Source of the DNA: Acanthaster planci
Taxonomy: Eukaryota > Echinodermata > Asteroidea > Valvatida > Acanthasteridae
Assembly: GCF_001949145.1 (NCBI RefSeq)
Contig: NW_019091543.1
Location: forward strand, 339,150 to 392,918
Direction of reading: 5' to 3'
Length of the DNA: 53,769 nt
Positions 21,146-33,648 of this stretch are shown piece after piece; the first letter of the stretch is position 1, and each line of letters begins with the position of its first letter. The notes under the pieces are model-generated. The model was given only the letters and a program-made list of their open reading frames with translations, did no database searches and was not told the origin of the DNA. The position numbers and the translations under genes are program-made.

Positions 21146-24139
21146 TACTTAGATGAAGATAAAGGTCTTAGCCATGAGCAGGGGTACCCGAGATGCTAAC
21201 ACACTTCTGTTTCATCAGTTCGGCACTGAGCTGACGGACCTTCGCACTCCATGATATCCACATCCCCAAGCATGGGCGATCAACATTTCATGCATCTCCT
21301 TGGAATGACTTTTAGTATACGCATTGCTATAGACTGGTTCCCAGCCCATCTACAGTATTTAAGGTCCAATTTAGCAGTGGGAACAGTGTAACCACACTGC
21401 ATGTTACAAAACTTGGAAAACAATTTCATTTGTAATGTTACTTCATTGAGAAGTGAGAATTACCAAAAGTGAAAAAAAGATGGAATTATTTTTACATGAC
21501 TGTTTTGTGTAGGAAAGGTTGGCCTGAAAATTATAATGTGGAGAAGCATTCATGAGGTAGGCTGTCACACATTTGAATGGGCTGGAACTGGGAATGGGTG
21601 CATCAGACATATGGCATCTGAAAATCACTTTAACAAGTGTCCACTATAATAGTCTCTAAAACAGTATGATGTCTGCTTCATGGTGCTAGAAATAGACATG
21701 ATTGTAGACCTTGGAGAATGGTGTCTAGAAAAATAGAAGGAAACTGAGTCAGGAATTGCTTCATATTATGCAACATACTGATGCATACCCTTTGTGTACA
21801 TGTATTAGTACATGTATATAGAGACTGGTACTATCAACAGACATTGTGTCCAACCTACAGGGTGCCTGGCTAGCTGTTAATCGAATTGTGGAATAATTAC
21901 TGTGTTTGTGCAGATTATACAGGAGCTTGCTACCATAAAAGAAAAGGAGGCTTCCTTCCAGTCTCCAAGATGTACTTGAACACATGTTCAGTATTTGTAT
22001 GCCCACCTATCCACCCATCTACCCATCTAAAATTTAATATTGTGTACATGTACTGCATTCATACCATGCACAGGTATTGCCAGCTCCTTAATGCAAGACG
22101 TATTTCATCTTTCACAACTGAACATAGTTTCTTCACGGTACTTGTACTTGCATTTTTACTGTAGAGGGTTCTGCACTGGTTAGATACATGTAGTCGGTAT
22201 GATGCTTTTTTCTGCATTTGTTATACAATTTTTTGCCTTCTTGATGAGGCAAGTTGAATTGCAAGTTTAAGATGTGAAGCTATGTATGAATTTTTTGCTG
22301 TCGTTTGAAATTACACAAAAATCTATGGGAAGTGACAGCAAAAACAAGCTTAGATGCATGCATTATTTCAAGCCACAGCCAAGTAATGTGGACCATGGAG
22401 GTGCATGTTCGGACACTGCCTGATCAGATGCATACATGTACATGTTTGCTGCCCTCTGCTGGTTTGAAGAGCAGCAGGCATTAAGAAATCAAAGCATAAT
22501 GCGTAAAGCATTATTATTTTTCACAACTTAGAATGATTGTTGTAACATAACCAGCTCTTGCTAAACTGAAATACATTCTGAATGTCGTTAAGAAGGTTGA
22601 AAGTAAAAAAACAACAACACACAAATAGGGCCTAAGCATGTACATGTGGGCATTGTTAACATCCTAGAAGATAATTATTCAGCTAAGAGGGACATTCTTT
22701 GCTCACCCCCGCTGGAACTGTGTGTTGTTGGCTGTTCGTACATTTTAAAACTGTAATCTTTGTTGCTATATTTGTTTGTTGAATTGAATGGAATTTTATT
22801 ATAAAAACCACCGTGGTTATCAGACCAAATGGTGATTTATTTTACACTTGAAATTTAACAATTAAAATGGTGAGCAAAAATGTCATTAAAATGAGAAAGT
22901 GTTACTATCTGTCTAAGAACATTGAAATAGATTTACAAATTCACTATACCATATGTCACTTCATTCTTTGTGGTACAAGTCATCCATATATTTGATCAAT
23001 AGTGATTAAATACAATCATTTGGGTTTTGCTTTTAATTGTTCAGCTGATGATCAGGTAAATTTTCCATTTGTGCGACAAGTTTATAAAAGGATTCCTGTG
23101 GACAAACCAAACAAAGAAATCCTGTATGTTTTATCATGGCTGTTTGGTACTTGGTTTGAGGGAAAAAATTAAACACATATAAATTTTAGGCCTTTAATTT
23201 ACAGAATAAGCTAGGTAAAGGGTTTTCAGTAAGATAAAGCACCACCTTCTTGGCACACCAAAACATGCTTTGCTTAGTATTTTTCACAGCATTCCCATAA
23301 CAGGTTTTACAAATAACAAAAATCTTTCATGACAACAGAACATCAGTTTTGGTAACCAAATTAAACATGATCATTGAAAGGAAACAAAATGTGTAAAATG
23401 AAAAATGAAGATTAACACTTAAAAAAAAAGTTTTCCACTTACATGTGACCAGAGTGAAAGTTGCATGCCAATAATAATGACAATTGCTGAGTTTTGAGTT
23501 ATTACCATTATTACCAAAACAGATTATTTAATCCCTTCTTCGTTGCACTGATAACACAAATGTCGTAAATCTGAATTCATATGTGAAACAAATGAAAACT
23601 TTCACGTCAATTTAAAATTTGGGTATTGTGTCCACTGTTACATGAAGTCATCCCAGGAGCATATGAATTGTTCGTAAAAATATGATTTTCATATAGATGG
23701 ATAAGTCTCCCCATTTTTCAAAATTGACATTTAATAACTTATACATGTGCATCTAAAAATCATATGCATGTATGGGCGCATGCTTAGTTGTTTGAAAGGT
23801 TTTCATTCTCTTGAAAAATGTTTGGCTGTCATCACATGATAAAAAAAAGCAAAGCTGTCAAGGCGTGAAACAAAATTTCTGAGCAGTGTTTGTTTACCTT
23901 GCAGTGGCTTGGCCAAACCAAAGGTTAACATGTTTATGGGTGTGTGGTGTTTGTGTGTGGGGGGGTCCCAGTGCTTGGATTCCCCTCCTCTGACTGTTCC
24001 TGATTTTTTACAGCCCGACTTGGAGCTGTTAACCCAATAATAAGTCATATATATGTACATGTTCTGCTGTCTAAATTTCTAGTCAGTGTACATGTAATTA
24101 TGCAGGTATTTCCACACTACATAAATGTGTGGCCTAAAA
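21146..24139. other. Intronic stretch, no gene recognised
   Basis: A/T-rich, with scattered acatgtac words (21797-21817, 22433-22444). A weak terminal-exon-like frame at 21915-21980 was considered and rejected. Confidence 0.5.
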
Positions 24140-24560
24140 CTAGGTACATGTGTCATTATCAGAGATACAGCCAGAAATTTTGAAATGGAGACAAAGCTGA
24201 GTATGGTGATACCCACAACCATCAGGTGATAACCTGAAATGAGAATCATCAATGGAATCAACACTGAAATGAGATTAAAAATGTCAATTAAAGTTTTTAC
24301 AAATAAGATCAGGGTCAAAGATATCCATGTTATCAGTACAAAAGCTATGGGTGGCATAACAAAAATGCTTTCTGTTTACAAATGACCAAAAGTGTCTGGG
24401 GTTGGCACTGATGTTATGAGCTAACTTGGACAAATGAGAACAGTATGACTGCTTGATCAGGTATTTCAATGAATTGCGAATGGCATTTGCTTTTCACCTC
24501 TGCAAAGTTGTTGATTGCATTGCGGAAAACGATCCAGGTTTTCTTCCAAAAACTGGTGTA
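24140..24560 (-). pseudogene. LINE fragment (linker between endonuclease and reverse transcriptase)
   Basis: The minus-strand frame reads KANAIRNSLKYLIKQSYCSH, then LSKLAHNISANPRHFWSFVN. A helix rich in Lys/Tyr followed by NPxxFWSFV is characteristic of the region between the endonuclease and reverse transcriptase of non-LTR retrotransposons of the CR1/Rex1/jockey type. About 30 residues later DPDLICKNFN corresponds to the conserved IAxxFNxxF segment. Stops and frameshifts bracket it, and the polymerase core (YxDD) is not found. It is a 5'-truncated or internally deleted fossil. Confidence 0.75.
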
Positions 24561-26974
24561 AGTAAGTAGAGAAACAAATAAGGAATGTCACAAGCATTTT
24601 TGACAAAAGTTTTCATCTGAAAAACATCCTCATATTTCGTTCCCGAAAGCAAAAAGCCCAATATTAACCCTGTGTTGTTATGTAGCCGCGGACATGGTAA
24701 TAGTTGTGACTACTAAATTCACTAGTTGCTCACTCCTAGTGTTAACATTTGGTAATGCCCGCTGTGACTAAATAATGCCCGCTGTGTAAAAATGCCCTGG
24801 CACCAGGATATGAGACAGTTTAATCCATCCCTATCCACCCTGAACTGAAGTGCAGTCCCCATCGGTGAAAGAAAGACATATGGTTACAATCAATTTCAAG
24901 CACGCATTTTGCGTGTACGCAAAGATCATATGTTTCAGAATAAATTTGTTGTGTGTACTCAGCGTGCTTCACGTCAAATGCGCATTTGCTTGTGCGCCTA
25001 ATTGGTGAAAGAGCCGTCAGTTTTATTTACAAACATGCCCTCTTTTGTTCAGGTCAGAGTGGATTGGTCAAGACTCTGTGTGTGCAGCGGCTCGCAGAAC
25101 TGGCCAAATATGCATGAAGCCCATATAAGGACATTCTTCCGGACTATTTGCAGAAGGAATGTACCACAAAATGGATGGGGGTGTTCAGGAAAATGAAAGT
25201 AAAATTTTTGAACTAAATCCTTGGACATTTATCATATATTGACTTCTTTTGACTCTCTGGCTAAAATAGTACTGATGAATGGGAATAAACATGTCCTTGG
25301 TGGGGCTCGGCTATTAGTCGCATCCATTCTCCTGAGCTGGTCTGAAGCGCGCATGTTTAACACAGGTCAAGCACATATTTATTACTTTATTTAAGAATCC
25401 CATGCAGGTACATGTACATGTATTTGCTGTACTTGCATTTAACAAATTATCATGGGAAGCCATATTCGTTAACATGTCGACTGCTGATTACAAGTATACA
25501 CGTAGTAACAGATGTACTGGATTCTGCCAGTACAAGTATACTTATAGGAAATGTAGGTTTGTGTTGAGTACACTGGCATCGCCGAACACAACAAACACAC
25601 TGCTTGCAGTGTTGAGGACATACGTGAACATCTGAAAGGTACCTATCAAATATGCGGGCATGCATACAATGCTTGGCAAATGGGAATGCCCCTTTGAAAT
25701 TATGCCTGGCAGTCAACTACAGTATTTTACTAATAGACTGTCAATCTTGCCAGGGACTGTGCCCACTGTGTTAACAGTATTAGCTATACAAGGTTCATAA
25801 CAAGCCATTTATTACAGGAGTTGTCAGCTCGTTAGGTTGATCATACCACTGGAAGTAGGGTAGGAAGGATCCCATAATCCCAGTGGTGTATGCAAGTCAT
25901 TATTTGCTCCCAGTTTGGGTTTTTGTGTCAGTGGATTTGTTTGGGATTTTAGCAGTATGCAAATTGCTAGTTAAATTTATTTGCTGAAATGTTTAATATG
26001 TAGGAAAGGTTGTGTAAATATCAACAAGAATATTTCTTACTGTAAATTGCCAAGGCATTTGTATATTTTTGGACCTTGTTCCTGTGGTAGAATGGAAAAT
26101 TTGGACTCACCTAAATACATGTATTATGTATGTAGCAGTGACTTGTTGCAAAAATGAGGCAGGGTTTTGATTTTTTAGGGAAATTACAGGATAAACATGA
26201 CCGCATTGACACAAATAATGCGCACACTCACCCAAGTGTATATTTGCCTTCAACTGGAGACCCCTATTGTTCCTCTTTGTTTGTACTTTAACTTTTTTCG
26301 AAGATCACCCATATGTTTTGTACACAGTTGTCAATCAAGGACCTTATTGCCCGCTATGTTCAGGGTCCCCAATTGAATGCAGAAACAAACTCATGCACGC
26401 AAAATAAACATGGTGACAGTGACCAAGCAGGTCTGATACAGTGTTGCTAATTGGTTGCTGAAAGGTTCCACTAAAAAGCCAATGTCTGATTTAATTATGT
26501 CATTCTACAGGGAAGTCACAGAAATTTAAAAAAAGTCCAATGGGAACATGGCTTAACAATGTTTAAAACCTGATTGCTGGATCCCACACCCCTTTGTTCC
26601 CAAAGTCCCTCATCAAGACAGTTAAAGTAACAATTAAACCTTGAAAATCAGTAATTATTAATCCCTTAAAAAGTCAAAATGAATTACTCAAATCCTTTTA
26701 CAAATTTGTAAATGTGTATGTGAGTTTTGTTTTTTTTAAAGGTTGGTTAAACCATGGATAAAATCACAAAGATGGAACTGCTGAGTAATCCTTGAATACC
26801 TTGCTTGAAAGAAAGTGAATAACAGCCACAGTCAATCTATGAAAAATATTTCTGCCCAGAATGTTGTTTTTGCAAAAACAGAAATTTGTTCTCTCTTTTA
26901 ACAATGGTCGGCTAACCCCTTTTTTTGTTTTTTTTGTTTTTTTTTTTTGTTTTACATGCCATATCCATTAACAG
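24561..26974. other. Intronic stretch, no gene recognised
   Basis: Contains repeated aatgcccgctgtg words near 24752-24786, a gtacatgtacatgta word at 25408-25422 and a poly-T tract with interspersed G at 26917-26952. Confidence 0.5.
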
Positions 26975-27150
26975 GACTTGGTTTTCAGCCGCACGTTATT
27001 TTGCTGTGGCAATTATGCCTTTCAGTATACATGGATTTTTGTTTCTGATTTATTTACCGTATTTGTTTGTTTTTTCAATTTTTTATGGGTACCTAGCCTG
27101 AAAAAATGGAACCAAGTTTTGATATCAATGGGCGAGTACCCAGTACAGGC
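26975..27150. repeat. GGGTACCCGG-type repeat, copy 2
   Basis: More decayed relative of 7815-8005 on the same strand: gttttcagccg, tacatggattttt, gatttatttac, gggtacctagcc, aaaaatggaacc, ttttga, gggcgagtaccc. Confidence 0.6.
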
Positions 27151-27727
27151 CTAGTTTTGTCAAATTTCAGTAATTTTAAAGGTGTATAATTATCACAAAA
27201 GAATCCCAAGGTGCAATAATCTACTTCAGGAGACACAAACACAGTGTGTTGAGGCTTAGTTGGGCAAGAATTCTTTCATTTTGAAGTTGGGAAGTAAAAA
27301 TGTCTTCCTGCTAATAAAAAACATCCATCGTCATGGCAAGGCATTGTATTACTCTATAAACACGACAGCCTACATTCCTTTTATGACAAGAAACACCCAC
27401 ATTCTTAAACCAAAGACCTTTGTCTAGCTGCATCTATAGTGTAACCACATGTCCAATCTTTGATGTTTGTGATAATGTTTTCCAGACCTGAAATTAAACT
27501 TTTAATGGATGCCATCATTTTGCATAACACGTTTGACTCCAAGCAGAGAACAAAGGAGAGCTTGGTTCCAAGCATTTGGCATAGACTGTGAAAGCCCAGT
27601 GATTTTCAGTGTGCTTTGCAGGGAACACCTGGCTTGCCCATGGTTTATGGTTAAAATGTACTCTTCTTGTCTGCTTATCCACAAATAAAAATATCCTGCA
27701 ATGGTTTGCAGTTTTTATCTCAGGCAG

Positions 27728-27953
27728 GAAACAACAAAATGACCTGAATGCCACCTACCAACTTCGTGGTAAAGGAGAAACAGGGGCTAACAAGTGGTCA
27801 ACCAATTACCAGGCCCAGGTGTTTTCCAAACCCAAGCAGCTCACTGCTGCACTTGACTACAGCTCATTCCGTGTGGATGTATTTGAAAACTTGTCAAACC
27901 CACGTCTAATGCCACACTCCCTAGCCCTGCACGGGCCATCAATTAGCCTTTAG
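27728..27953 (+). CDS. Candidate 3'-terminal exon or exon relic, unknown protein
   Basis: After tttttatctcaggcag, one frame runs 75 codons to a TAG with clear coding bias (C/G third positions). It reads QNDLNATYQLRGKGETG, then KWSTNYQAQVFSKPKQLTAA, then a LDYSSFRVDVFENLS stretch. Alternating polar and hydrophobic residues (TYQL, NYQAQVF, LTAALDYSS, FRVDVF) suggest amphipathic beta strands as in large lipid-transfer proteins, but this is a guess from style. Two acceptors (AG at 27722-27723 or 27726-27727) are possible. No partner exon upstream was found. It could be a processed or duplicated relic stranded in the intron. Confidence 0.4.
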
Positions 27954-28214
27954 GCAGCTGGTTTATTCTCGGTGTGCAACAGCAGCAGGCTTCATTAGTG
28001 TATTGCACTGCTCTCTCCATGTGTAACAGTCTGAGCTCTGGAACTAGTCAAACCACAACTCTTTCCTGGCAGTGTTCTGAAGTGAAATTTGCTTCGTAAT
28101 ATCTCTGCAATTTAATGTCTGGGAAGCTTCCCATGTATCATTGCTGGACTTATTGATTGATCAGAAGTTTTACTTCTCTAATGGAATGAGATTAAATTCT
28201 TCTATGTTGGCATC

Positions 28215-28308
28215 ATGAAAGTTTATGGGAGCATCACCACCGTTCTCTTTCTTCAGTGTCTATCTCTGGCAGGTGGATATTGGTATTGGGATGGTACACA
28301 ATGGCAAG
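28215..28308 (+). CDS. Exon 1 of a candidate small secreted peptide: signal peptide
   Basis: The ATG at 28215 has A at -3. Residues 1-20 (MKVYGSITTVLFLQCLSLAG) form a classic signal peptide: one Lys, a hydrophobic core, and LAG suited to signal peptidase. An aromatic stretch GYWYWDGTQWQ follows, then donor gtaaaa with one base of the next codon. The second exon at 28895 completes a 54-residue precursor. With the signal peptide removed, about 34 residues would be secreted. The gene lies on the laminin strand inside its first intron but cannot be a laminin exon, since it falls between LE1 and LE2, which already join in phase. No homologue is recognised. Confidence 0.45.
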
Positions 28309-28894
28309 GTAAAAGTTCGTTTTTCATTTTATTGCTAGATTTGTCAATACACACATTATGTGTAAAATTTAAAAAAAGTCAAATTTATGCTAGATGGAAA
28401 TAAGATACTGTATGTAGGAAACTTTATTTGGAAAGGGAAATTTAATTTGCCCTGTAAAACATGAAATGCATATTGCCATTTAACATTGAAGTTTATCACA
28501 TTGAATTTCAACAATTGAAAATACATGTACCTTATTCATAAAGATTTAAGGAGGGATGTGTTTGTATTTAGTATTTCATAGTTCAAAATCTAGAGGGAAG
28601 ACTTCTAATTTCAAGCCCCAAATCGTAAGATGGTGAGTTCAGACCCACAATGCATATACATTACAGAATGGTTGAGAGGTCTGCACAACAAATGTGAAGT
28701 ACATGTAGGTGTGTGAAGTGGCCTGCAGGAACCACATCTTTATGTGGCCAAACATACTGAACAAAGTCACTAATTATTCAAATACTAAAATATGAAACTG
28801 CAGTTTACACATGTAACTAAACCAAACCTTCTTGTAACAAAAGAATCCCGTTTTCAAAAGACTCATGCTTTCTGTTTTAATTTTTTCCATTTAG

Positions 28895-28965
28895 AATTAT
28901 ACAGAAGTCCCTTTAAACCACCAGAACAATGCAGCTCAAATCAGGACCATCATTACATCATGTGA
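28895..28965 (+). CDS. Exon 2 of the candidate small secreted peptide
   Basis: A long pyrimidine tract and ttccatttag acceptor precede it. Joined in phase 1 to 28308, it adds 23 residues (ELYRSPFKPPEQCSS then NQDHHYIM) and ends in TGA at 28963. The AATAAA at 28975 lies ten bases further on. The mature peptide would be rich in Tyr, Trp, Pro and His with a single Cys, which suggests an unpaired or dimerising Cys. There is no dibasic processing site. The intron is 586 bp. Support is the coincidence of signal peptide, splice sites, phase and poly(A) signal, so the gene is inferred. Confidence 0.42.
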
Positions 28966-28974
28966 ATAATATGA

Positions 28975-28980
28975 AATAAA
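28975..28980 (+). terminator. Poly(A) signal AATAAA
   Basis: AATAAA ten bases after the TGA of the small secreted peptide candidate. The 3' UTR would be short. Confidence 0.45.
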
Positions 28981-30050
28981 AATGGTTTGACAAACTTTTC
29001 TCAGGTTTGCAATAAAGTGTAAACATATTAATAACACATGGTTGTAAATGATGTACATCAGATTTTAAGTGGTTAATGCACTTATTTACCTACTACAGTA
29101 TATCAATAAGAATCATGGTTGCACCCCATGTAAAAAATGAAGGGATTTTGTGTATGTTTGCAACTGATATGTTTTTAGTCGTCTCAAAGGTATTTTTCAC
29201 TGCAGCATCGATTTTAAGGATTAATTTATACTCCGCCTTTATTTTGCATAATTAATGAGAACGGATTACTATGAAAGCATATTACTCCATTCAATTTGTG
29301 TCCACAATTCACATGGCCTGAGCAGTGTGTCTGTTACTGCAATTTGTGGTTCTAGTTTTGGTACACTGATGTTGCCTGAGAAAATTAATATGTCTGCAAA
29401 CAGATCTGAATAGTTATACATGTATATAAATTAACTCAAAGAAGGCAATGTCTAGGTTGGATGGGAATACATTTGTATATAAAGCTACAAGTTTTAGCGT
29501 ACAGGTACTGCAGTATGTTTCTGAACTTTCTAGAAAGTTTAAAAAACAAACTTCTTTTTTCAAGGATAACCATCAAGCTGAAGTAAGGTCATAATTAGTT
29601 TATTAATACTGTGTACATTGACATAGAATACTGCGTTAACATGCCACTTTACATGTGTGTGTGCTGGCATAGTCCTTATTGAGTGAAAAAAAGTTTTTTT
29701 GTCTATAATGGGATCCAAGTAAACATACCACGGCCAGATTTCTTATTTTCTTTCACTGTTGGGGTTGCTCTTTAACTAACTTCAACATATTTGACTCCAT
29801 TGGAAATAAGCTTGTATAATTGACTTTTCTTGGGTTATCCCAGAATGAATCAACCATCTGTTTTCTCTGTATACATGTACAATTGTTACTAAGTTGATTG
29901 ATTTCTGAGTAAAATAACAGTAATAACTTCCTTCAATGTGGTATTGGGACCAGATAGCAGTAATACGGAAGTGGCATCAATTTAGCATTTTACCAACTAA
30001 AACAACAGATCTCATTTTATTTTTATTGAAGAAAAAAAAAACTAATGCTG
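28981..30050. other. Intronic stretch, no gene recognised
   Basis: A/T-rich DNA up to the hAT insertion, without identifiable structure. Confidence 0.5.
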
Positions 30051-30058
30051 TTAATTCT
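30051..30058. repeat. hAT target-site duplication, left copy
   Basis: TTAATTCT immediately before the element terminus TAGGGGTGTAACG. The identical octamer follows the right terminus at 33601-33608. Confidence 0.92.
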
Positions 30059-33000
30059 TAGGGGTGTAACGATTCACTGATGCATCGGTAATCATGATTC
30101 TAAAATGCCACGATACGACATTGCGATACAAAATGTGAATCGCAATATTTGGGGTGTAGGGGTGCTTTTGATAAAATGTGCCGTAAGTTGAAAATAAAGT
30201 TAAGCCTAATAGAAATTTAAAATATATAGCTTTACATTTTTAATATTTCCTTCATGTATACTGAAATGACTGATAACTCTTACAAGAAACAGTTTGGATG
30301 GGTTTAGCATCACGGACAACTCGCTGCATGTACTTGTACATGATGTAGTCCTACCTGCCAATAGAATGCAAAGTGACAGTCAGGCGTGCATCATGCCGCC
30401 AAACATTTACACCGATCTTGGTGTCATGAGGAAATTGGATGCATATCGGACTTTATCCTTTCATTTGTTAAACCACACCAGTTTATCAGGTTTAGGCAGT
30501 TTTTCTTCCTTGCGTAAGCACCATTTTTTACACGCAGTGCTATACGATCTTTGGTTTGATTGGCTGTCAATGAAACATCAATATTCACACTTGTCTGTGG
30601 GACTCATTACAGCCATTCATGTGTGAACAGAAGTAATGGCTAACAATCTCCATTGTTACTTGCAGTAGCACACATTTCACTGGGAATTTATGGCTTGAAA
30701 TGAGATAAAGTACATTTTTGCTTTCGGCGAAACGATAACAGTTTCGAAACTTTTGTGGCATATCCGTGAAAAAAATACCACGGTATTTACTAATACCACA
30801 GTATTCATTGCAGAAGGCAAATGACGTCATCAAAAAGCAGCGGCGATGCTGACATTCAATGGCAAACCACAAACAACAACAGGGGCCAGCATAAAGGGTT
30901 TTTAAAGTCACAAAACCCCCTAAACTTAATAACTATTATAATTTATCTGTCCATTTGATGTCAAATAAATATTATTTATGCGAAAGAATAAAAAACGAAC
31001 GGTGTTTTTAATACTGATTCTTTGCTCCGTGATTCCTATCTGTGTGGTCACTCGTACACTGTGAAAATCTGCATGTGTACTACAGTCAAGTTGGTACTTG
31101 CTGAGACAGTGTGTTCTTGTAATTACGTGCCGGTCACCAGTGGCTGCTCCTCTTAGCTGCACCCTAACACTGTGCATGTGCAATAGTAAGGTGGCTTCCA
31201 GAAAACTCTGCGCACTGCAGTCGACTCTCATTATTACAAAAACAGTTGTAACAAAATGCTGATTTTAACATTGTTAAATTTGTTACAGCGAAATCGCATT
31301 GTACAAAATTCCTGGTGCAGTGGTACCACGAAAGGTTTTTGTGACTCCGTTGCTTGAAAAACCATTTTTGACGACCCATTCATAAAGCATTTGTGAATTC
31401 GCGCGCGGTGGTGAAAACATGTGCAAGGTGCATCACACTGGTTCCCACTGGGCCGAACCATTGCCAATGAAGACATGATGGAATGCGGCAGCCAGTCAAT
31501 GTACAGTTTCTGCCAAAAAGGGTTGTACGCTCCACTGCATGGAATGAAACTCTATAGTTGCCAGAAGAAAAAACAAAGCCATCACAAATTTTTTCTGCAG
31601 GTTCATTCACAAAAATTGATCTCATGTCTATGTTTGTGTTTTCTGTGTTCAGTCATAAATTCAATTTTGAGGTTGTTCTGCTTGTACTCAAGCGAGCATG
31701 TTTCCACAAAATTCCCAGCTGCAACACGAGGCTTATCGCCTGCCCCTCCTGAAGCGTCATGCATGCTTACTACATGATATACGCACATCGTTTGTCAGTT
31801 TCCTGTTGTCATGACCTGCATAGTGCACGATTAAGAAAATCAGTGATATTTTACATTGATTACACAAAACAAAAATTCCCACCCATTTCCGATAAAAATA
31901 CGCACCAAATAAGTGCACATGACTATCCTGATACTCGCATCACAAGAGTCCAACTAATCACCCAACACGGAATTATTCATGTTACTGCAAAAGATGTCGC
32001 ATACCCGCCAATGAGACTGTGTGTTTTCATGACTTACATTTGGCAAGACACAGCTATTCGTTCATGACATCATGCTTCAGCAACTATCTCGTGTGCGGGT
32101 GGCCGCACCACAGTGGGCGAGTGAGCACAGACTGTGGAGCAATCATTTCATGCAGTTTGTGTCAAAAATCAAAAGACAGACGAAAAATTAAACAAAAAAT
32201 GTCTCTCCTTGACACAGTTTGTGTTGGAAAGACTACTTACATGGATGGGGGCTTTAGTGGATGAGCCTTCACATTCTTGCAGGTACATCCAAGCCTACAT
32301 GTGCATGCAGGTTGGTTACTGTTGGCTTCGTCGTCATCCAATGCAATTAAAAGTCTTTTAAAAATCCCTGGATCGATGCTGTCACATATATATATATTTT
32401 TTAATTTAACATGCACATTAAACATGTTGTCCAATGACAGTGAAGTTTATTATTCTAAACACATCACAAGGTATTTGATTAATCATAACTGAGATCTTTT
32501 TGATTAACCATGTTGTCCTCATTTTATTCCAGACTAACTGAAATACAAGCAGTGACAAGTTTTTGCTTCTCTTATCGTGTGGTTGGAACGACTGTGAAAA
32601 CAATTTTAAAATAATCATTGATTGCCGTGGATGTCGAACAGATGCAGACTTATGGAATCATTTTATAGTTTATTCCTGGCTTTTGTTATATAGATTTTCA
32701 CACAATACTTGTACATGTTGTATATAAAGGCCAAAAAAGACCCTAAGAGAGCACAAGGCTAGCACAAGCAGCATTTCACACTTTCTGATCCTCTAATGAA
32801 AGTCTTTGGAAAATAAAGTCCACTGCAGACACGGAAGACCAGCTGAATTATAATTCCCAAGCTGTAGGGCTGTGATACATTTGCGTATATATGCCGGTGA
32901 GCAATACAACAAGCACAGCCCACAAGCTCATCCCAAAACCACAAATTCACAGCGGGGATAGAAAAAGAAAATCTTGTGATGGGTGGGTTGATGGCTGCAT

Positions 33001-33600
33001 GCTGAAGTATCATGTTACATCTTACATAAAAAGAGACAATACAAACACGATGCTGAGTGACTGAAACCACAAAGTATGCAGTCACTGCTGTGGATATAAT
33101 TGTCTGCTTTCATCTTCAGATGGTTGTGGGAATATTCTGAACAAATTAGCCAGAATACCGAGGTATTGAAATTCAATTCAAAATTAGCCGTTATTCATGA
33201 ATTGTTAGTCAGTATTGTTTGGTATTTTTTTAAAAACGTGGTATTCGGTAATACTGAAATACCGCCCAAGCCAACCCACCCACCCAACTTATTTTTTTTA
33301 ATGTATTAGGAAGCATAGCTATTACCTTGTTTGGCTAATGTTTATAAACCAGAAACACTTGGAGAAATAAATGCAGTTTTGTGTTTAATTTTCTGACTCA
33401 CCTTGCAGAAGCGTCTTGTCCTCATCACCTATAAGTTAGTAAGTTATCATTGGTAAGTTACCTAGTGAATTGTTTTAAATTGGCTTTTGTCTTGTTGGTT
33501 TCTTTGTTTTTACGATAAGTATCGTGATGCATAACATATCACTACCCAAGTATCGCGATACGTATCATATCATGAAAAAAGTGGTAGCGTTACACCCCTA
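30059..33600. mobile_element. Non-autonomous hAT transposon with exact 8-bp target duplication
   Basis: The element runs 3542 bp from taggggtgtaacga to cgttacaccccta, giving perfect 13-bp terminal inverted repeats. The flanking 8-bp TTAATTCT duplication is identical on both sides. TAGGGGTGTAAC termini with an 8-bp duplication are those of the hAT superfamily. Subterminal CGATAC/GTATCG words (30102-30145 and 33517-33562) are inverted with respect to each other. No hAT transposase is encoded; the interior is largely a second element (30775-33272). The intact duplication shows a clean insertion. Confidence 0.92.
30775..33272. mobile_element. Nested element with CGGTATT-rich end, inside the hAT
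   Basis: The right end (33150-33272) reads gaataccgaggtattg … ggtattcggtaatactgaaataccgcccaagcc. Its complement starts ggcttgggcggtatttcag, as does the fragment at 6232. A related but shorter cluster, ataccacggtatttactaatacc, near 30772-30800 is the likely left end, though decayed and without a clear inverted repeat. The interior 31400-32890 is shared with 40966-42415. No transposase frame is convincing. Boundaries on the left are approximate. Confidence 0.6.
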
Positions 33601-33608
33601 TTAATTCT
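33601..33608. repeat. hAT target-site duplication, right copy
   Basis: TTAATTCT directly after the right hAT terminus, identical to 30051-30058. Confidence 0.92.
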
Positions 33609-33648
33609 TATTACCAAAGTTAACAGTGTCTGGACTTGTAATGGTCTG

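Noticed and set aside
20830-21156. Open frame through the N run
   Set aside because: Almost all of it is unknown bases.
21915-21980. Acceptor followed by IIQELATIKEKEASFQSP and a stop
   Set aside because: Only 21 codons with no partner exon; such segments occur by chance in long introns.
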